DNA of 64,000 nt from Salipiger abyssi (GTDB taxonomy: Bacteria > Pseudomonadota > Alphaproteobacteria > Rhodobacterales > Rhodobacteraceae), in the NCBI RefSeq assembly GCF_001975705.1, contig NZ_CP015093.1, forward strand, positions 930,001 to 994,000. Direction: 5' to 3'. A program made the position numbers and the translations under genes. The notes under the pieces are model-generated. The model made no database searches. It was not told the DNA's origin and worked only from the letters and a program-made list of their open reading frames with translations. Shown here one piece after another: positions 37,920-47,058 of the stretch (position 1 is the first letter of the stretch; each line of letters opens with the position of its first letter).

Positions 37920-38022
37920 GTCACAGATCCCCGTTCGCGAAATGTTACGGGAAGAGGTTTGCACCGGGAGGGATGAATGAGACCTAAAGAAGAGAATGCT
38001 AGCAGCTAAAATTTTCCCGAAC

Positions 38023-38042
38023 CCGGCGCGGTGAGCCGCCGG
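38023..38042 (-). terminator. Candidate hairpin between choX and the chemoreceptor gene
   Basis: A 6-bp GC stem (CCGGCG/CGCCGG) with an 8-base loop. On the minus strand it is followed by GTTCGGGAAAATTTTAG. It could attenuate read-through from choX, making more binding protein than permease. Confidence 0.35.
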
Positions 38043-38070
38043 ATCCGGGCATGTCAGAGCGCAGACAGCG

Positions 38071-38991
38071 TTATTTCAGCGCCGCCGTTACCGCGGCCTT
38101 GGCATCGCCGCCATCCTTGGTCGTCACGCCGTCGAGCCAGGCCTCCGCCACCTCCGGGTGCGCCGCGAGCCAGGCGGTTGCGGCATCCTCGGGCTCTTCG
38201 CCATCGTCCAGGATCGCGCCCATGATCTCGTTTTCCATGGCGAGCGAAAACTCCAGGTTCTCCAGCAGCTTGCCGACATTCGGGCAGGAATCGACATAGC
38301 CTTCGGACGTGTTGGTATAGACCGTCGCCCCGCCAAGATCCGGGCCGAAATAGTCGTCGCCGCCGGTCAGATAGGTGAGGTCGTAATTGGCGTTCATCGG
38401 GTGCGGCTCCCAGGCCAGGAAGACGATGGGCTCGCCCCGGTTCGAAGCACGCCCAACCTGCGCCAGCATCCCCTGTTCCGAGCTTTCCTTGACCTCGAAT
38501 TCCTTGAGCCCGAAAGCGTCGGCCTCGATCATGTCGATGATCAGCCGGTTGCCGTCATTGCCCGGCTCGATGCCATAGATCGTCTCGTCCAGCGCCTCGG
38601 CCTGCCCGGCGATATCGGCGAAATCGGCGATGCCCAGATCGGCACCGGCCTTGTTGGTGGCCAGGGTGTATTTCGCGCCTTCGAGATTGGCGCGCACGGT
38701 GTCGACGGTGCCGGCCTCGCGATAGGGCGCGATATCGGCCTCCATCGTCGGCATCCAGTTGCCGAGGAACACGTCGATATCCTTGTTGGCGAGCGAGGTG
38801 TAGGTGACCGGCACCGACAACACCTTGATATCGGTCTCATATCCCAGCGCCTCCAGCACCACGGAGGTCGCGGCGGTTGTGGCGGTGATATCGGTCCAGC
38901 CCACATCGGAAAAGGTCACGGTGTCGCAATCGGCATGCGCGGCGCCGGCCGAAAGCAGCGCCGCCACCGCGGCAAGGCGGAGGGTGGTCAT
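38071..38991 (-). CDS. choX: Choline ABC transporter substrate-binding protein
   Basis: A 306-residue periplasmic binding protein of the OpuAC/ProX type. The signal peptide is [20 protein letters not shown], and the mature protein starts at [14 protein letters not shown]. Conserved aromatic segments ([22 protein letters not shown]) match the cage that binds the trimethylammonium group in ChoX. The start at 38991 has GGGAGAGA upstream. It heads the minus-strand cluster choX, chemoreceptor, choW, choV. Choline oxidation (bet) genes are not in the window. Confidence 0.92.
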   Translation of the reverse strand: MTTLRLAAVAALLSAGAAHADCDTVTFSDVGWTDITATTAATSVVLEALGYETDIKVLSVPVTYTSLANKDIDVFLGNWMPTMEADIAPYREAGTVDTVRANLEGAKYTLATNKAGADLGIADFADIAGQAEALDETIYGIEPGNDGNRLIIDMIEADAFGLKEFEVKESSEQGMLAQVGRASNRGEPIVFLAWEPHPMNANYDLTYLTGGDDYFGPDLGGATVYTNTSEGYVDSCPNVGKLLENLEFSLAMENEIMGAILDDGEEPEDAATAWLAAHPEVAEAWLDGVTTKDGGDAKAAVTAALK

Positions 38992-39134
38992 GGTCTCTCT
39001 CCCTGAGGTTTTTGGCATATGCCCCAATAAGCGCGCATTCGCCCCGCATTGCAACCGGATGCGGCGCTGCCGCCCCTCGCCTGCCGCCGCGCGCTGTGCC
39101 AAAGTTGCGGCAAGCAGCGAACAGGAGGCGGCCC

Positions 39135-40832
39135 ATGGCAGATCTGGAAACCCGTATCGCGCAGGGGCGCGGCGACGCCCCGGCGGATCTGGTGCTGAGG
39201 GGCGGCCGGCTGCTCGACCTGATGACCGGCGCGCTGCTGGAGGGCGATGTGGCGATCTGCGGCGACACCATCGTCGGCACCTGTGACAGCTACGAGGGGC
39301 GCGAGGTGATCGACGTCAGCGGCACGATCCTCGTGCCCGGCTTCATCGACACGCATCTGCATATCGAAAGCTCGCTGGTCACGCCCTTCGAGTTCGACCG
39401 CTGCGTTACCCCGCGCGGCGTCACCACCGCGATCTGCGACCCGCATGAGATCGCCAATGTGATCGGCGCCGAGGGCATCCGCTATTTCCAGGAGGCCTCC
39501 GCCCATACGCTGATGGACATCCGCGTGCAGCTCTCCTCCTGCGTGCCCTCGACCCATATGGAAACGGCGGGGGCCGAGCTGCTGGCCGAAGACCTGGCGC
39601 CGCTCATGGGGCACCCCTCGGGCATCGGGCTGGCGGAGTTCATGAACTATCCCGGCGTGATCTTTCGCGACCCCGAAGCAATGAAAAAGCTGAGGCTCTT
39701 CGAGGGCGGCCATATCGACGGCCATTGCCCGCTGCTCTCGGGGCGCGATCTCAACGCCTATATCGCCGCAGGCATCCGCACCGAACACGAGGCGACCAAT
39801 GCCGAGGAGGCGCTGGAAAAGCTGCGCAAGGGCATGCGGGTGCTGATCCGCGAGGGCTCGGTCTCCAAGGATCTGCACGCGCTGCAACCGCTGCTGAGCG
39901 AGCGCACGGCGCCTTATATGTGCCTGTGCACCGACGACCGGAACCCGCTGGATATCGCCGAGCACGGGCATCTCGATTACATGATCCGCACGCTGATCGC
40001 TCTGGGCACGCCGGTGCTGGCCGCCTATCGCGCCGCGACGCTCTCGGCGGCGGAGGCCTTCGGGCTGAAGGATCGCGGCATGATCGCGCCGGGCAAGCGC
40101 GCCGATATCGTGGCGCTGGACTCGCTGGAGGGCTGCCACGCGCAGCTTGTGCTGGCGGGCGGCGTGCGCGCCGACGATGCGGCTTTTGCGTCGCGCGGCA
40201 CGGTGGCGCCAGTCGGTCGGCACTCGGTCAAGGCGCCGCGCCTGACGCCTGCGCAATTCCGCGCCACCGGCAACCGCGAAGAGACCGACGTGATCGGCAT
40301 CCGCGAGGGGCAGATCCTCACCGATCACCTGCACGAGACCATCGCGATTGCCGACGGCGACAAGCACCCCGATGTCGCCCGCGATCTGGTGCGCATCGCG
40401 GTGTGCGAGCGGCACGGCAAGAACGGCAATGTGGCGACAGGGTTCGTGAAGGGCTTCGGGCTGCAGGCCGGCGCCATCGCCTCGACGGTCTGCCACGACC
40501 ACCACAATATCGCCTGCGTGGGGGTCGATTACGCCGACATGGCGCTGGCGGCGAACCGGCTCTCGGAAATCGAGGGCGGCTTTGTCGTGGTGCGGGACGG
40601 CGCGGTGCTGGCCGAGCTGGCGCTGCCGGTGGCGGGGCTGATGAGCCTTGCGCCCTTCGAGGAGGTGCGCGACCGGCTGGTGGACCTGCGTGCGGCGGCG
40701 CGCGGGCTGGGCGTGACGCTGGAAGAGCCCTTCCTGCAACTCGCCTTCCTCGCCCTGCCGGTGATCCCGGCGCTGAAGATCACCGACCGGGGCATGGTGG
40801 ATGTGGTGAAGTTCGAGATTATTCCGGGGTGA
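39135..40832 (+). CDS. ade: Adenine deaminase
   Basis: A 565-residue amidohydrolase that converts adenine to hypoxanthine and ammonia. The metal-binding motif is [11 protein letters not shown] (about residues 68-78). [10 protein letters not shown] and the [12 protein letters not shown] and CTDDRNP segments are characteristic of bacterial Ade rather than adenosine deaminase. The ATG at 39135 has ACAGGAGG upstream. It is divergent from choX. With the purine nucleoside importer at 46-51.6 kb it would feed exogenous purines into salvage. Confidence 0.95.
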   Translation: MADLETRIAQGRGDAPADLVLRGGRLLDLMTGALLEGDVAICGDTIVGTCDSYEGREVIDVSGTILVPGFIDTHLHIESSLVTPFEFDRCVTPRGVTTAICDPHEIANVIGAEGIRYFQEASAHTLMDIRVQLSSCVPSTHMETAGAELLAEDLAPLMGHPSGIGLAEFMNYPGVIFRDPEAMKKLRLFEGGHIDGHCPLLSGRDLNAYIAAGIRTEHEATNAEEALEKLRKGMRVLIREGSVSKDLHALQPLLSERTAPYMCLCTDDRNPLDIAEHGHLDYMIRTLIALGTPVLAAYRAATLSAAEAFGLKDRGMIAPGKRADIVALDSLEGCHAQLVLAGGVRADDAAFASRGTVAPVGRHSVKAPRLTPAQFRATGNREETDVIGIREGQILTDHLHETIAIADGDKHPDVARDLVRIAVCERHGKNGNVATGFVKGFGLQAGAIASTVCHDHHNIACVGVDYADMALAANRLSEIEGGFVVVRDGAVLAELALPVAGLMSLAPFEEVRDRLVDLRAAARGLGVTLEEPFLQLAFLALPVIPALKITDRGMVDVVKFEIIPG

Positions 40833-40946
40833 GGGATTGGGCGACCTTGCGGGACAAAACTGCCTTTCATAGAGAGACGCGCCATGGCAGCTTTTGATAG
40901 GTTCCCTTATACTCACTTCAATCTAGTTGCGATTTGTGAGGGAAGC

Positions 40947-41531
40947 ATGGAGGATATTGGGTGGAAGCTATTTTTTGTACAGCTTATTGTGGCCGTGGCT
41001 TGGCCAACGGCTTTTATAATAGTTGCATTCGGATTCAGGAAAGAAGTGAAGGCTCTTCTTTCTCGCCTAAAGGCTTTGAAAGTGTCTGGTGCCGAGGTCG
41101 GGTTCTCAGAACTGTTGGATGAAGCATCTCGAGAAGCCTCAGTTATCCCGGCAATGCAAACGCCTTCTGCGATGATCGATATCGATGAGGAGGTAGTTTC
41201 GAAGCATCCTCACTTCGCCGTAATTGAAGCCTGGAGGGCCATTGAGGCGGAGATTTCGAGTTTGATGCAGGTTATTGATCCAAGCCTTCCGAGGCATGAG
41301 CTCAACGGCTTTCGTTCACTCCGAATGCTACGCAATACCCAATTGGTCTCCTCGGATATTATCGAACTTTTGGAATATTTACGTCGTATTCGGAACGCTG
41401 CTGTTCACGATGAAGAGCCAAATATTACCAAGGGTCAGGCACTAGAATTCTTATCGATTGCATCCAGGGTCGAAGAAGCGCTGAAGAGCGCAAAAGGAGG
41501 TATGCCGACTAGCAATTCGACAGCGAACTGA
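40947..41531 (+). CDS. Membrane-anchored HEPN-like protein on an AT-richer insertion
   Basis: A 194-residue protein from the ATG at 40947 (GAGGGA upstream); an ATG at 40884 would add 21 residues. One transmembrane helix near the N-terminus (about residues 6-30, FVQLIVAVAWPTAFIIVAF) is followed by a basic stretch and a cytosolic helical domain. Near the C-terminus is RNAAVH (Arg149 to His154) within EYLRRIRNAAVHDEE, the Rx4H motif of HEPN/DUF4145-type domains, which in many proteins is an RNase active site. Base composition and codons (ATA, TTA, AGG) differ sharply from both neighbours, indicating recent acquisition. No antitoxin-like partner is adjacent. Function unknown. Confidence 0.75.
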   Translation: MEDIGWKLFFVQLIVAVAWPTAFIIVAFGFRKEVKALLSRLKALKVSGAEVGFSELLDEASREASVIPAMQTPSAMIDIDEEVVSKHPHFAVIEAWRAIEAEISSLMQVIDPSLPRHELNGFRSLRMLRNTQLVSSDIIELLEYLRRIRNAAVHDEEPNITKGQALEFLSIASRVEEALKSAKGGMPTSNSTAN

Positions 41532-41651
41532 TTTTTGCTGCATGACTAGAGGCGCAACCAAGAGCCGACGTTCGTCGGAAGCGCAGCATCAATAACTCAG
41601 GACTCACAACGGACCTTCCGCTACCGTCGCTGAACTCCAAGAGTACCCCCC

Positions 41652-42827
41652 TCACAACCGCTCCAACAACCCCACCGTCGGCCAGCCATCCGCCGGCAGG
41701 CCCAGCTTGGCCTGCATGTCGCGCACAGCCGCCCGCGTGCCCGCGCCCAGGATACCGTCGATCCCGCCCACGTCATAGCCCTTCGCCGCCAGCGCCTGTT
41801 GCAGCGCCTTCATCTGCGCGCCCGAAAGCCCCGGATCGGGGTTGCCCGCGTCATAGACCGGCGCGCCCTCCAGGCGGGTGGCGAAATAGGCGGCCGTCAT
41901 CACGTAGACAAAGCTCTGGTTCCACTCGAAATAGACCCGGAAATTCGGATAGGCGATGAAGGCCGGGCCGCCGCGCCCCTGTGGCAGCAGGATCGAGGCC
42001 GGCAGCCGGGCGTCGTCGAGCCGGCCCTCGCGGGCCTGCACGCCCAGACGCTCCCACTCCGCCACGCTCAGCTCGGTCTCGAGCCCGGTCAGCGACCAGT
42101 CCATGCCCTCGGGCAGCACCACCTCCTGCAACCACGGCTCGCCCGGGCGCCAGCCCAGCGCGGCCAGCATCTTGGCGCCCGAGAGCAGCGCATCGGGCGC
42201 CGAGCTCTTGAGCAGCACATGGCCGTCGCCATCGCCATCCATCCCGTTTTCGAGGATGTCGCGCGGCAGCATCTGCACCTGGCCAATCTCGCCGGCCCAG
42301 GCGCCGGTGGTGCCGGCGGGGTCGAAATCGCCATGGCCGTAAAGCTTCAGCGCGGCAAAGATCTGCGGGCGGAAGATCTCCGGGCGGCGGCAGTCATGCG
42401 CCAGCGTCACCAGCGCGTTCAGCGTGTTGAAATCGCCCTGGAAGGCGCCGTAATCGGTCTCGAAGGCCCAGAAGGCCAGCAGCACGCCGCGCGCGATGCC
42501 GTAATCATGCTCGATCCGGTCGAACACCTCGTCCCAGCGCTCGGCCAGCTCGCGCCCCTTGTCGAGCCGGTACTGGCTGATGAGCTTGCGCGAGAACTCG
42601 ACGAAGGGCGTCTGGAAGATGCCCTGCCCGCGGTCGCGCTCCAGTACCTTGGGATCCTGCCGCACCGGGGCAAAGAACCGCTCGACCTGCGCCGGATCGT
42701 GGCCCTGCGAGATGGCCTCCTCGCGCAGATCCGCCACGAAACCGGAAAAGCTGCCGCCGCAGGGCACCTCCTGCGCCATTGCCGCCGCCGGCAGGCACAG
42801 AGCCATCAACAGGGAAAGAGCGCGCAT
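41652..42827 (-). CDS. MltB-type lytic murein transglycosylase with peptidoglycan-binding domain
   Basis: A 391-residue periplasmic enzyme that cleaves glycan strands to 1,6-anhydromuropeptides. Signal peptide residues 1-18 end in AMAQ. The catalytic Glu is in FWAFETDYGAFQG (about residue 123), and GEIGQVQMLPRDIL and FRVYFEWNQSFVY are family-3 motifs. Residues about 330-391 form a PGBD-like domain (LSGAQMKALQQALAAKGYDVGGIDGILG). Length and layout are normal for roseobacter MltB homologues. Confidence 0.93.
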   Translation of the reverse strand: MRALSLLMALCLPAAAMAQEVPCGGSFSGFVADLREEAISQGHDPAQVERFFAPVRQDPKVLERDRGQGIFQTPFVEFSRKLISQYRLDKGRELAERWDEVFDRIEHDYGIARGVLLAFWAFETDYGAFQGDFNTLNALVTLAHDCRRPEIFRPQIFAALKLYGHGDFDPAGTTGAWAGEIGQVQMLPRDILENGMDGDGDGHVLLKSSAPDALLSGAKMLAALGWRPGEPWLQEVVLPEGMDWSLTGLETELSVAEWERLGVQAREGRLDDARLPASILLPQGRGGPAFIAYPNFRVYFEWNQSFVYVMTAAYFATRLEGAPVYDAGNPDPGLSGAQMKALQQALAAKGYDVGGIDGILGAGTRAAVRDMQAKLGLPADGWPTVGLLERL

Positions 42828-43009
42828 CGAAACCTCGCCTTCACGTTTTGCGGCACAGTAGCAGCCCGCAAAAACGGCGCAAGCAGCGGGATCGCGCTCG
42901 TGTTTGCCGTTTGTTCACATTCTTTACGGTTTCGTTAAAGATTTGTTTAGAAGTCGATCCGAAAAGAGCCCTAGCCTTGCGGAAGATCCGCAGGCAACCG
43001 GAGGCTTCA

Positions 43010-43381
43010 ATGAACGTGCTCATCGTCGAAAGCAGCAGGGAGTTGTCCGTGCTCTGGCAACGACCTCTCGCCAATATGGGCGCGCGCGTCTGTATCGCGC
43101 GCGACGAGGAGGCGGCGGCGGCGCTTTTGCGCGAGATCGAGTTTCAGGTGATCCTGCTCGATCTGATGCTGGAACAGGGCAGCGCGCTTTCCGTGGCGGA
43201 TTTCGCCAGCTACCGCCAGCCCGAGGCGCCGGTGATCTTTGTCACCGACACGACGTTCTTCTCGGACGGCTCCATCTTTCAGCTCTGCGCCAATGCCCGT
43301 GCCTTCCTGCCGAGCAGCACCCCGCCGGAGGATCTGGTGGCGATGGTCGCGCATTACGGCGGCGCGCTCTGCCCCGGCTGA
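43010..43381 (+). CDS. Stand-alone receiver-like protein with degenerate phosphorylation site
   Basis: A 123-residue CheY-like fold. The phospho-acceptor aspartate remains (Asp51 in VILLDLMLEQG), as does Thr79 in VIFVTD. The acidic pair at the end of beta-1 is Glu7-Ser8 (LIVESS instead of VDDE), and the conserved lysine before the last strand is replaced by Ser102 in FLPSS. Phosphorylation chemistry is therefore probably impaired. The ATG has GGAGG upstream, and the 182-bp gap before it, rich in A/T, probably holds its promoter. Its stop is 6 bp from the convergent glutathionyl-hydroquinone reductase gene. Confidence 0.8.
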   Translation: MNVLIVESSRELSVLWQRPLANMGARVCIARDEEAAAALLREIEFQVILLDLMLEQGSALSVADFASYRQPEAPVIFVTDTTFFSDGSIFQLCANARAFLPSSTPPEDLVAMVAHYGGALCPG

Positions 43382-43387
43382 GCCGGC

Positions 43388-44374
43388 TCAGGCGACTTTC
43401 AGCGCCTCCCGCCCATGCGGCGCCGTGAGATCGAGATCCGGGCCCACCGGCACGATGCGGCTCGGGTTGATCATGTCGTGGCTGTAATAATAATGCCGCC
43501 GGATATGGTCGAAATGCACCGTCTCTGCCACGCCCGGCCATTGATAGAGCTCGCGCGTATAGGCCCAGAGATTGGGGTAATCGACAATGCGGCGCCGGTT
43601 GCACTTGAAGTGGCAGGCATAGACCTGATCGAAGCGGATCAGCGTGGTGAAGAGCCGCCAGTCGGCCTCGGTGAGCCGTTCGCCCATGAGGTAGCGATTG
43701 GACGCAAGCCGGCCCTCGATCCAGTCGAGCGTGTCGAAGAGCGGCCCGACCGCCTCGTCATAGGCCTCTTGCGAGGTGGCGAAACCGGCCCTGTAGACGC
43801 CGTTATTCACCGTGTCGTAGATCCGCGCGTTGACCGGCTCGATATCGTCGCGCAGCGCCTCCGGCCAGTAATCGTCGCGGTTGCCGGTGACCGCGTCGAA
43901 AGCCGAATTGAACATGCGGATGATCTCGGCGCTTTCATTCGACACGATGGTCTCGCGCTGTGTGTCCCAGAGCACGGGCACGGTGACGCGGCCCGAGATC
44001 TTTGGATCGGCGCGCAGGTAGATGTCGCGCAGGAAGGGCAGGCCGTGGAGCTTGTCTCCGGTGGCGCCGGGGAAGTCGTCGGAGAGCGTCCAGCCGTCCG
44101 AAAGCATGTCGGGATGCACCACGCTGACGCCGATATGCGGCGCGAGCCCCTTCAGCGCGCGGAAGATCAGCGTGCGATGCGCCCAGGGGCAGGCGTAGCT
44201 GACATAGAGATGATAGCGCCCGGACTCGGCGGCGAACCCGCCCTCGCCGCTCGGACCGGCCGAGCCGTCCGGTGTGATCCAGTTGCGAAACGCCGTATCA
44301 CCGCGGACGAAATGGCCGCTGTCATCGTTGTAATCCCAGCTGTCGCGCCAGGTGCCGTCGACGAGAAAACCCAT
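43388..44374 (-). CDS. Glutathionyl-hydroquinone reductase (Xi-class GST, YqjG-like)
   Basis: A 328-residue cytosolic enzyme that reduces glutathionyl-hydroquinones. The catalytic Cys62 lies in YACPWAHR, the Xi-class motif, and the C-terminal helical domain has the conserved FDQVYACHFKCN and PNLWAYTRELYQ segments. The ATG at 44374 starts at MGFLVDGTW, the family's usual N-terminus, with GGAGG upstream; the open frame beyond is GC-rich spacer. Fits the glutathione-based redox economy suggested by gshB in this window. Confidence 0.92.
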   Translation of the reverse strand: MGFLVDGTWRDSWDYNDDSGHFVRGDTAFRNWITPDGSAGPSGEGGFAAESGRYHLYVSYACPWAHRTLIFRALKGLAPHIGVSVVHPDMLSDGWTLSDDFPGATGDKLHGLPFLRDIYLRADPKISGRVTVPVLWDTQRETIVSNESAEIIRMFNSAFDAVTGNRDDYWPEALRDDIEPVNARIYDTVNNGVYRAGFATSQEAYDEAVGPLFDTLDWIEGRLASNRYLMGERLTEADWRLFTTLIRFDQVYACHFKCNRRRIVDYPNLWAYTRELYQWPGVAETVHFDHIRRHYYYSHDMINPSRIVPVGPDLDLTAPHGREALKVA

Positions 44375-44491
44375 GGGGTGCCTCCTTTCCCTATCTGGGA
44401 AAGTAGGGGGTTCGGCGCTGCGGGCAACTCGGCGGGGGCGCGCAGGGTCTCCCACAGGGGCGCACACTGGCGCGCGCTGAGGGCCTTGTCT

Positions 44492-44571
44492 GCGCGCCTG
44501 CGGCGCGTGGTTCGGGGCGCTGCCCCGCCGGCCTGCGGCCGACTCCCCGGGATATTTGGGGCCAATGGAAA
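44492..44571. repeat. Dispersed intergenic repeat, diverged copy 3
   Basis: A hairpin CGCGCC-TGC-GGCGCG, a second hairpin GGCC-TGC-GGCC, then CTCCCCGGGATATTTGG and CAATGGAAA. This parallels the copy at 48822-48873 (hairpin with TGC loop, then CTCCGGCGGGAGTATTT and GAAAGATGAA). It lies in the 256-bp gap between the GlsB-like gene and the glutathionyl-hydroquinone reductase gene. Confidence 0.5.
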
Positions 44572-44630
44572 CACCGGGGGAGGTTTGAGGGCGGAGGCGA
44601 CGCGAAGGGTGGGACGGCCTTTTCGTGCGC

Positions 44631-44867
44631 CTAGCGGCGCATGTAGGTCTGCCACAGCCAGATCAGCAGCATCGCGCCCAGCACCGCGCCGACCAGCCCG
44701 GCGAGCGCCCCGGTCATGGCAATGAGAAAGCGCAGCACCAGGCCGCCGATCACCGCGCCGGCGATGCCGATGGCCACGGTCTCGACCACGCCGAGCCGGA
44801 TCTGCATGAAGCGTGTGGCGAGAAACCCCGCCGCCGCGCCGATGACGATGAGCCAGACCACGGGCAT
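44631..44867 (-). CDS. GlsB/YeaQ-type small membrane protein
   Basis: A 78-residue protein made of three hydrophobic helices with Gly-rich packing (VIGAAAGFLATRF, VAIGIAGAVIGGLVLRF, LAGLVGAVLGAMLLIWLW), the pattern of the transglycosylase-associated (GlsB/YeaQ/YmgE) family. It is linked to stress responses in other bacteria but its molecular role is unknown. It follows its paralogue by 2 bp at the end of a run starting at fmt. Confidence 0.85.
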   Translation of the reverse strand: MPVVWLIVIGAAAGFLATRFMQIRLGVVETVAIGIAGAVIGGLVLRFLIAMTGALAGLVGAVLGAMLLIWLWQTYMRR

Positions 44868-44869
44868 CG

Positions 44870-45112
44870 CTATCTCCTTCTGCGCCAGTGGGTCGGCACG
44901 ATGATCAGCGCGCCGATGGAGGAGGCCAGCGCGTTCAGCCCGGGCGAGCCGAAGCCGATGCCGAACATCAGCCGGACGAAATAGGCCAGGAAAGCGCCGC
45001 CGATGCAGATAATGATGCTTTGCAGGAGGCCGTTGCGGGTAAAGCCCGTGCGTTCCGAGGCATAGCCCACGATCCCCGCGATCACCACGGTGCCGATCAG
45101 GACCGGGAACAT
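44870..45112 (-). CDS. Second small three-helix membrane protein, GlsB-like
   Basis: An 80-residue hydrophobic protein with helices [39 protein letters not shown] and LNALASSIGALIIV and a basic tail WRRRR. Its GxxG-rich helices and length match the transglycosylase-associated protein family, like its neighbour, although the two share little direct identity. Its ATG overlaps the fmt stop by one base (TGATG), so it is translationally coupled to fmt. Confidence 0.75.
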   Translation of the reverse strand: MFPVLIGTVVIAGIVGYASERTGFTRNGLLQSIIICIGGAFLAYFVRLMFGIGFGSPGLNALASSIGALIIVPTHWRRRR

Positions 45113-46026
45113 CAGCCCTCTCCCAGCTTTGTGCCGCGCGGGATGGCCATGCCGCGCAGGAAGCTCTCGGCCTCCTGCGCGCCCTTGCCGGCGCGCTGCG
45201 CCCGCGTCACCTCTACCGCCGCCTCGCCGCAGGCGATGGTGAAGCCGTCATCCAGCGCCACGCCCGGCGCGCCGGAGCCCGGCACCACCCGCGCGCCGAG
45301 CAGCTTGATGCGGTCGCCGCCCAGACTCGTCCAGGCGCCGGGGAACGGTGCCAGCCCGCGGATCTGGCGCGAGATCGCCTCTGCGGGCTGCGACCAGTCC
45401 ACCGCCGCCTCGGCCTTGTCGATCTTGGCGGCATAGGTCACGCCGGTCTCGGGCTGCGGCTCGGGGGTCAGTTCCTCCAGCCGGGACAGCGCGTCGACAA
45501 TCAGCCGCGCGCCCATCACGCTCAGCCGGTCATGCAGCGCGCCGGTGGTCTCTTCCGAGCCAATCGCCGTGGCCTCGCGCAGCAGCACCGGGCCGGTGTC
45601 GAGCCCGGCCTCCATCTGCATGATGCAGATGCCGGTTTCCGCATCGCCGGACATGATGGCACGATGGATCGGTGCCGCGCCGCGCCAGCGCGGCAGCAGC
45701 GAGGCGTGGATGTTCAGACAACCGTGGGTCGGCGCATCCAGAACGGGTTGCGGCAGGATCAGCCCATAGGCCACGACCACCGCCACATCCGCCTGAAGCG
45801 CGGCAAAGCGCGCCTGCTCCTCGTCGGATTTCAGGCTGACCGGGTGGCGCACCTCCAGCCCGAGCGCCTCGGCGCGGGCATGGACCGGGGTGGGCCGGTC
45901 CTTCTTGCCGCGCCCGGCGGGGCGGGGCGGCTGACAGTAAACGGCGGCGATCTCGTGCCCGGCCTTGACCAGCGCGTCCAGCACCGGCACCGAGAAGTCC
46001 GGCGTTCCCATGAAGATCACGCGCAT
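45112..46026 (-). CDS. fmt: Methionyl-tRNA formyltransferase
   Basis: A 304-residue enzyme that formylates initiator Met-tRNA. The N-terminus [19 protein letters not shown] and the folate-binding catalytic segment [18 protein letters not shown] ([11 protein letters not shown], with the Asn-His-Asp triad around NIHAS) are diagnostic. The C-terminal OB-fold tRNA-binding domain occupies about residues 208-304. The start has AAGGAG upstream; an upstream in-frame start would add 17 unconserved residues. The peptide deformylase gene usually found beside fmt is not adjacent here. Confidence 0.95.
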   Translation of the reverse strand: MRVIFMGTPDFSVPVLDALVKAGHEIAAVYCQPPRPAGRGKKDRPTPVHARAEALGLEVRHPVSLKSDEEQARFAALQADVAVVVAYGLILPQPVLDAPTHGCLNIHASLLPRWRGAAPIHRAIMSGDAETGICIMQMEAGLDTGPVLLREATAIGSEETTGALHDRLSVMGARLIVDALSRLEELTPEPQPETGVTYAAKIDKAEAAVDWSQPAEAISRQIRGLAPFPGAWTSLGGDRIKLLGARVVPGSGAPGVALDDGFTIACGEAAVEVTRAQRAGKGAQEAESFLRGMAIPRGTKLGEG

Positions 46027-46089
46027 GGCCCTGCTCCTTCCGCTCATCTGCCCCTGAGATAGAGGCTGGCGGCGCAAGATACCAGAGCG

Positions 46090-47055
46090 TCAGCGCTCCT
46101 TGACATAGGGCTCACCGCCGGCGCGCGGCGGGATCGCCTTGCCGACAAAGCCCGCGAGGATCACCACGGTCAGAATATAGGGCAGCGCGTCCATCACCTG
46201 CACCGGGATGGTGATGCCGCCGAGGTCGATATTCTGATAGCGCAGCGCCACCGCCTGAAGCAGACCGAAGAGCAGGCAGGCCGAGAGCGCGTACCAGGGC
46301 CGCCATTTGGCAAAGATCAGCGCCGCCAGCGCGATATAGCCGCGCCCCGCCGTCATCTCGCGCACGAACCCTGCCTGGAGACCGGTGGCCAGATAGGCCC
46401 CCGCCAGCCCGCAGAGCAGCCCGCAGATCATCACCGCCGCATAGCGCAGACCGATCACCGAGACCCCGGCGGTGTCCACCGCCTCGGGCGCCTCGCCCAC
46501 CGCGCGCAGGCGCAGGCCGAAGCGGGTGCGGAACAGGACGAACCAGCTCAGCGGCACCATGAGAAAGGCGACATAGACGAGGATCGAATGGCCCGAGATC
46601 AGTTCGGCATAGACCGGGCCCAGCACCGGCACACCGCTCAGCGCCTCGGCAAAGGGCAGCGTGATCGGCTCGAACCGTCCGCCGCCCATCAGCGAAGGGG
46701 TGCGCCCGCCCTGCCCGAACCAGTCCTGCGCGATCAGCACCGTGAGGCCCGAGGCGAGGAAGTTGATCGCCACGCCGGAAATGAGCTGGTTGCCCCGGAA
46801 GGTGATCGAGGCCAGCCCGTGGATGCCGCTCATCAGCAGCGACGCCACGATGCCCGCGAGCAGCCCCAGCCAGACCGATCCGGTCACTGCCGCGATGGCG
46901 GCGGAGGCAAAGGCGGCGGCGAGCATCTTGCCCTCGAGCCCGATGTCGAAGATGCCGGAGCGCTCGGAGAACAGCCCGGCAAGGCAGGCGAGCAGCAGCG
47001 GCGTGGCCAGCCGCACGGTGGAATCGAGCACCTGAAGAACCGTCACGAGATCCAT
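46090..47055 (-). CDS. Purine nucleoside-type ABC transporter permease 2
   Basis: A 321-residue polytopic protein of the branched-chain amino acid/ribose permease superfamily (YufQ/NupQ-like). Signatures: LRLATPLLLACLAGLFSERSGIFDIGLEG, IHGLASITFRGNQLISG and FGLRLRAVGEAPEAVDTAGVSV. It pairs with the permease at 47.7-48.8 kb, the double ATPase and the BMP lipoprotein-like binding protein to form a nucleoside importer. A GTG immediately upstream (47058) is an alternative start. The lysE-like gene ends 4 bp before the ATG. Confidence 0.9.
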   Translation of the reverse strand: MDLVTVLQVLDSTVRLATPLLLACLAGLFSERSGIFDIGLEGKMLAAAFASAAIAAVTGSVWLGLLAGIVASLLMSGIHGLASITFRGNQLISGVAINFLASGLTVLIAQDWFGQGGRTPSLMGGGRFEPITLPFAEALSGVPVLGPVYAELISGHSILVYVAFLMVPLSWFVLFRTRFGLRLRAVGEAPEAVDTAGVSVIGLRYAAVMICGLLCGLAGAYLATGLQAGFVREMTAGRGYIALAALIFAKWRPWYALSACLLFGLLQAVALRYQNIDLGGITIPVQVMDALPYILTVVILAGFVGKAIPPRAGGEPYVKER

Positions 47056-47058
47056 CAC

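Noticed and set aside
35889..37976. A 695-residue open frame on the plus strand across the chemoreceptor gene
   Set aside because: It is the antisense shadow of a clear MCP. Its protein is His/Gly/Arg-rich low-complexity sequence without domain character, a usual effect of high GC.
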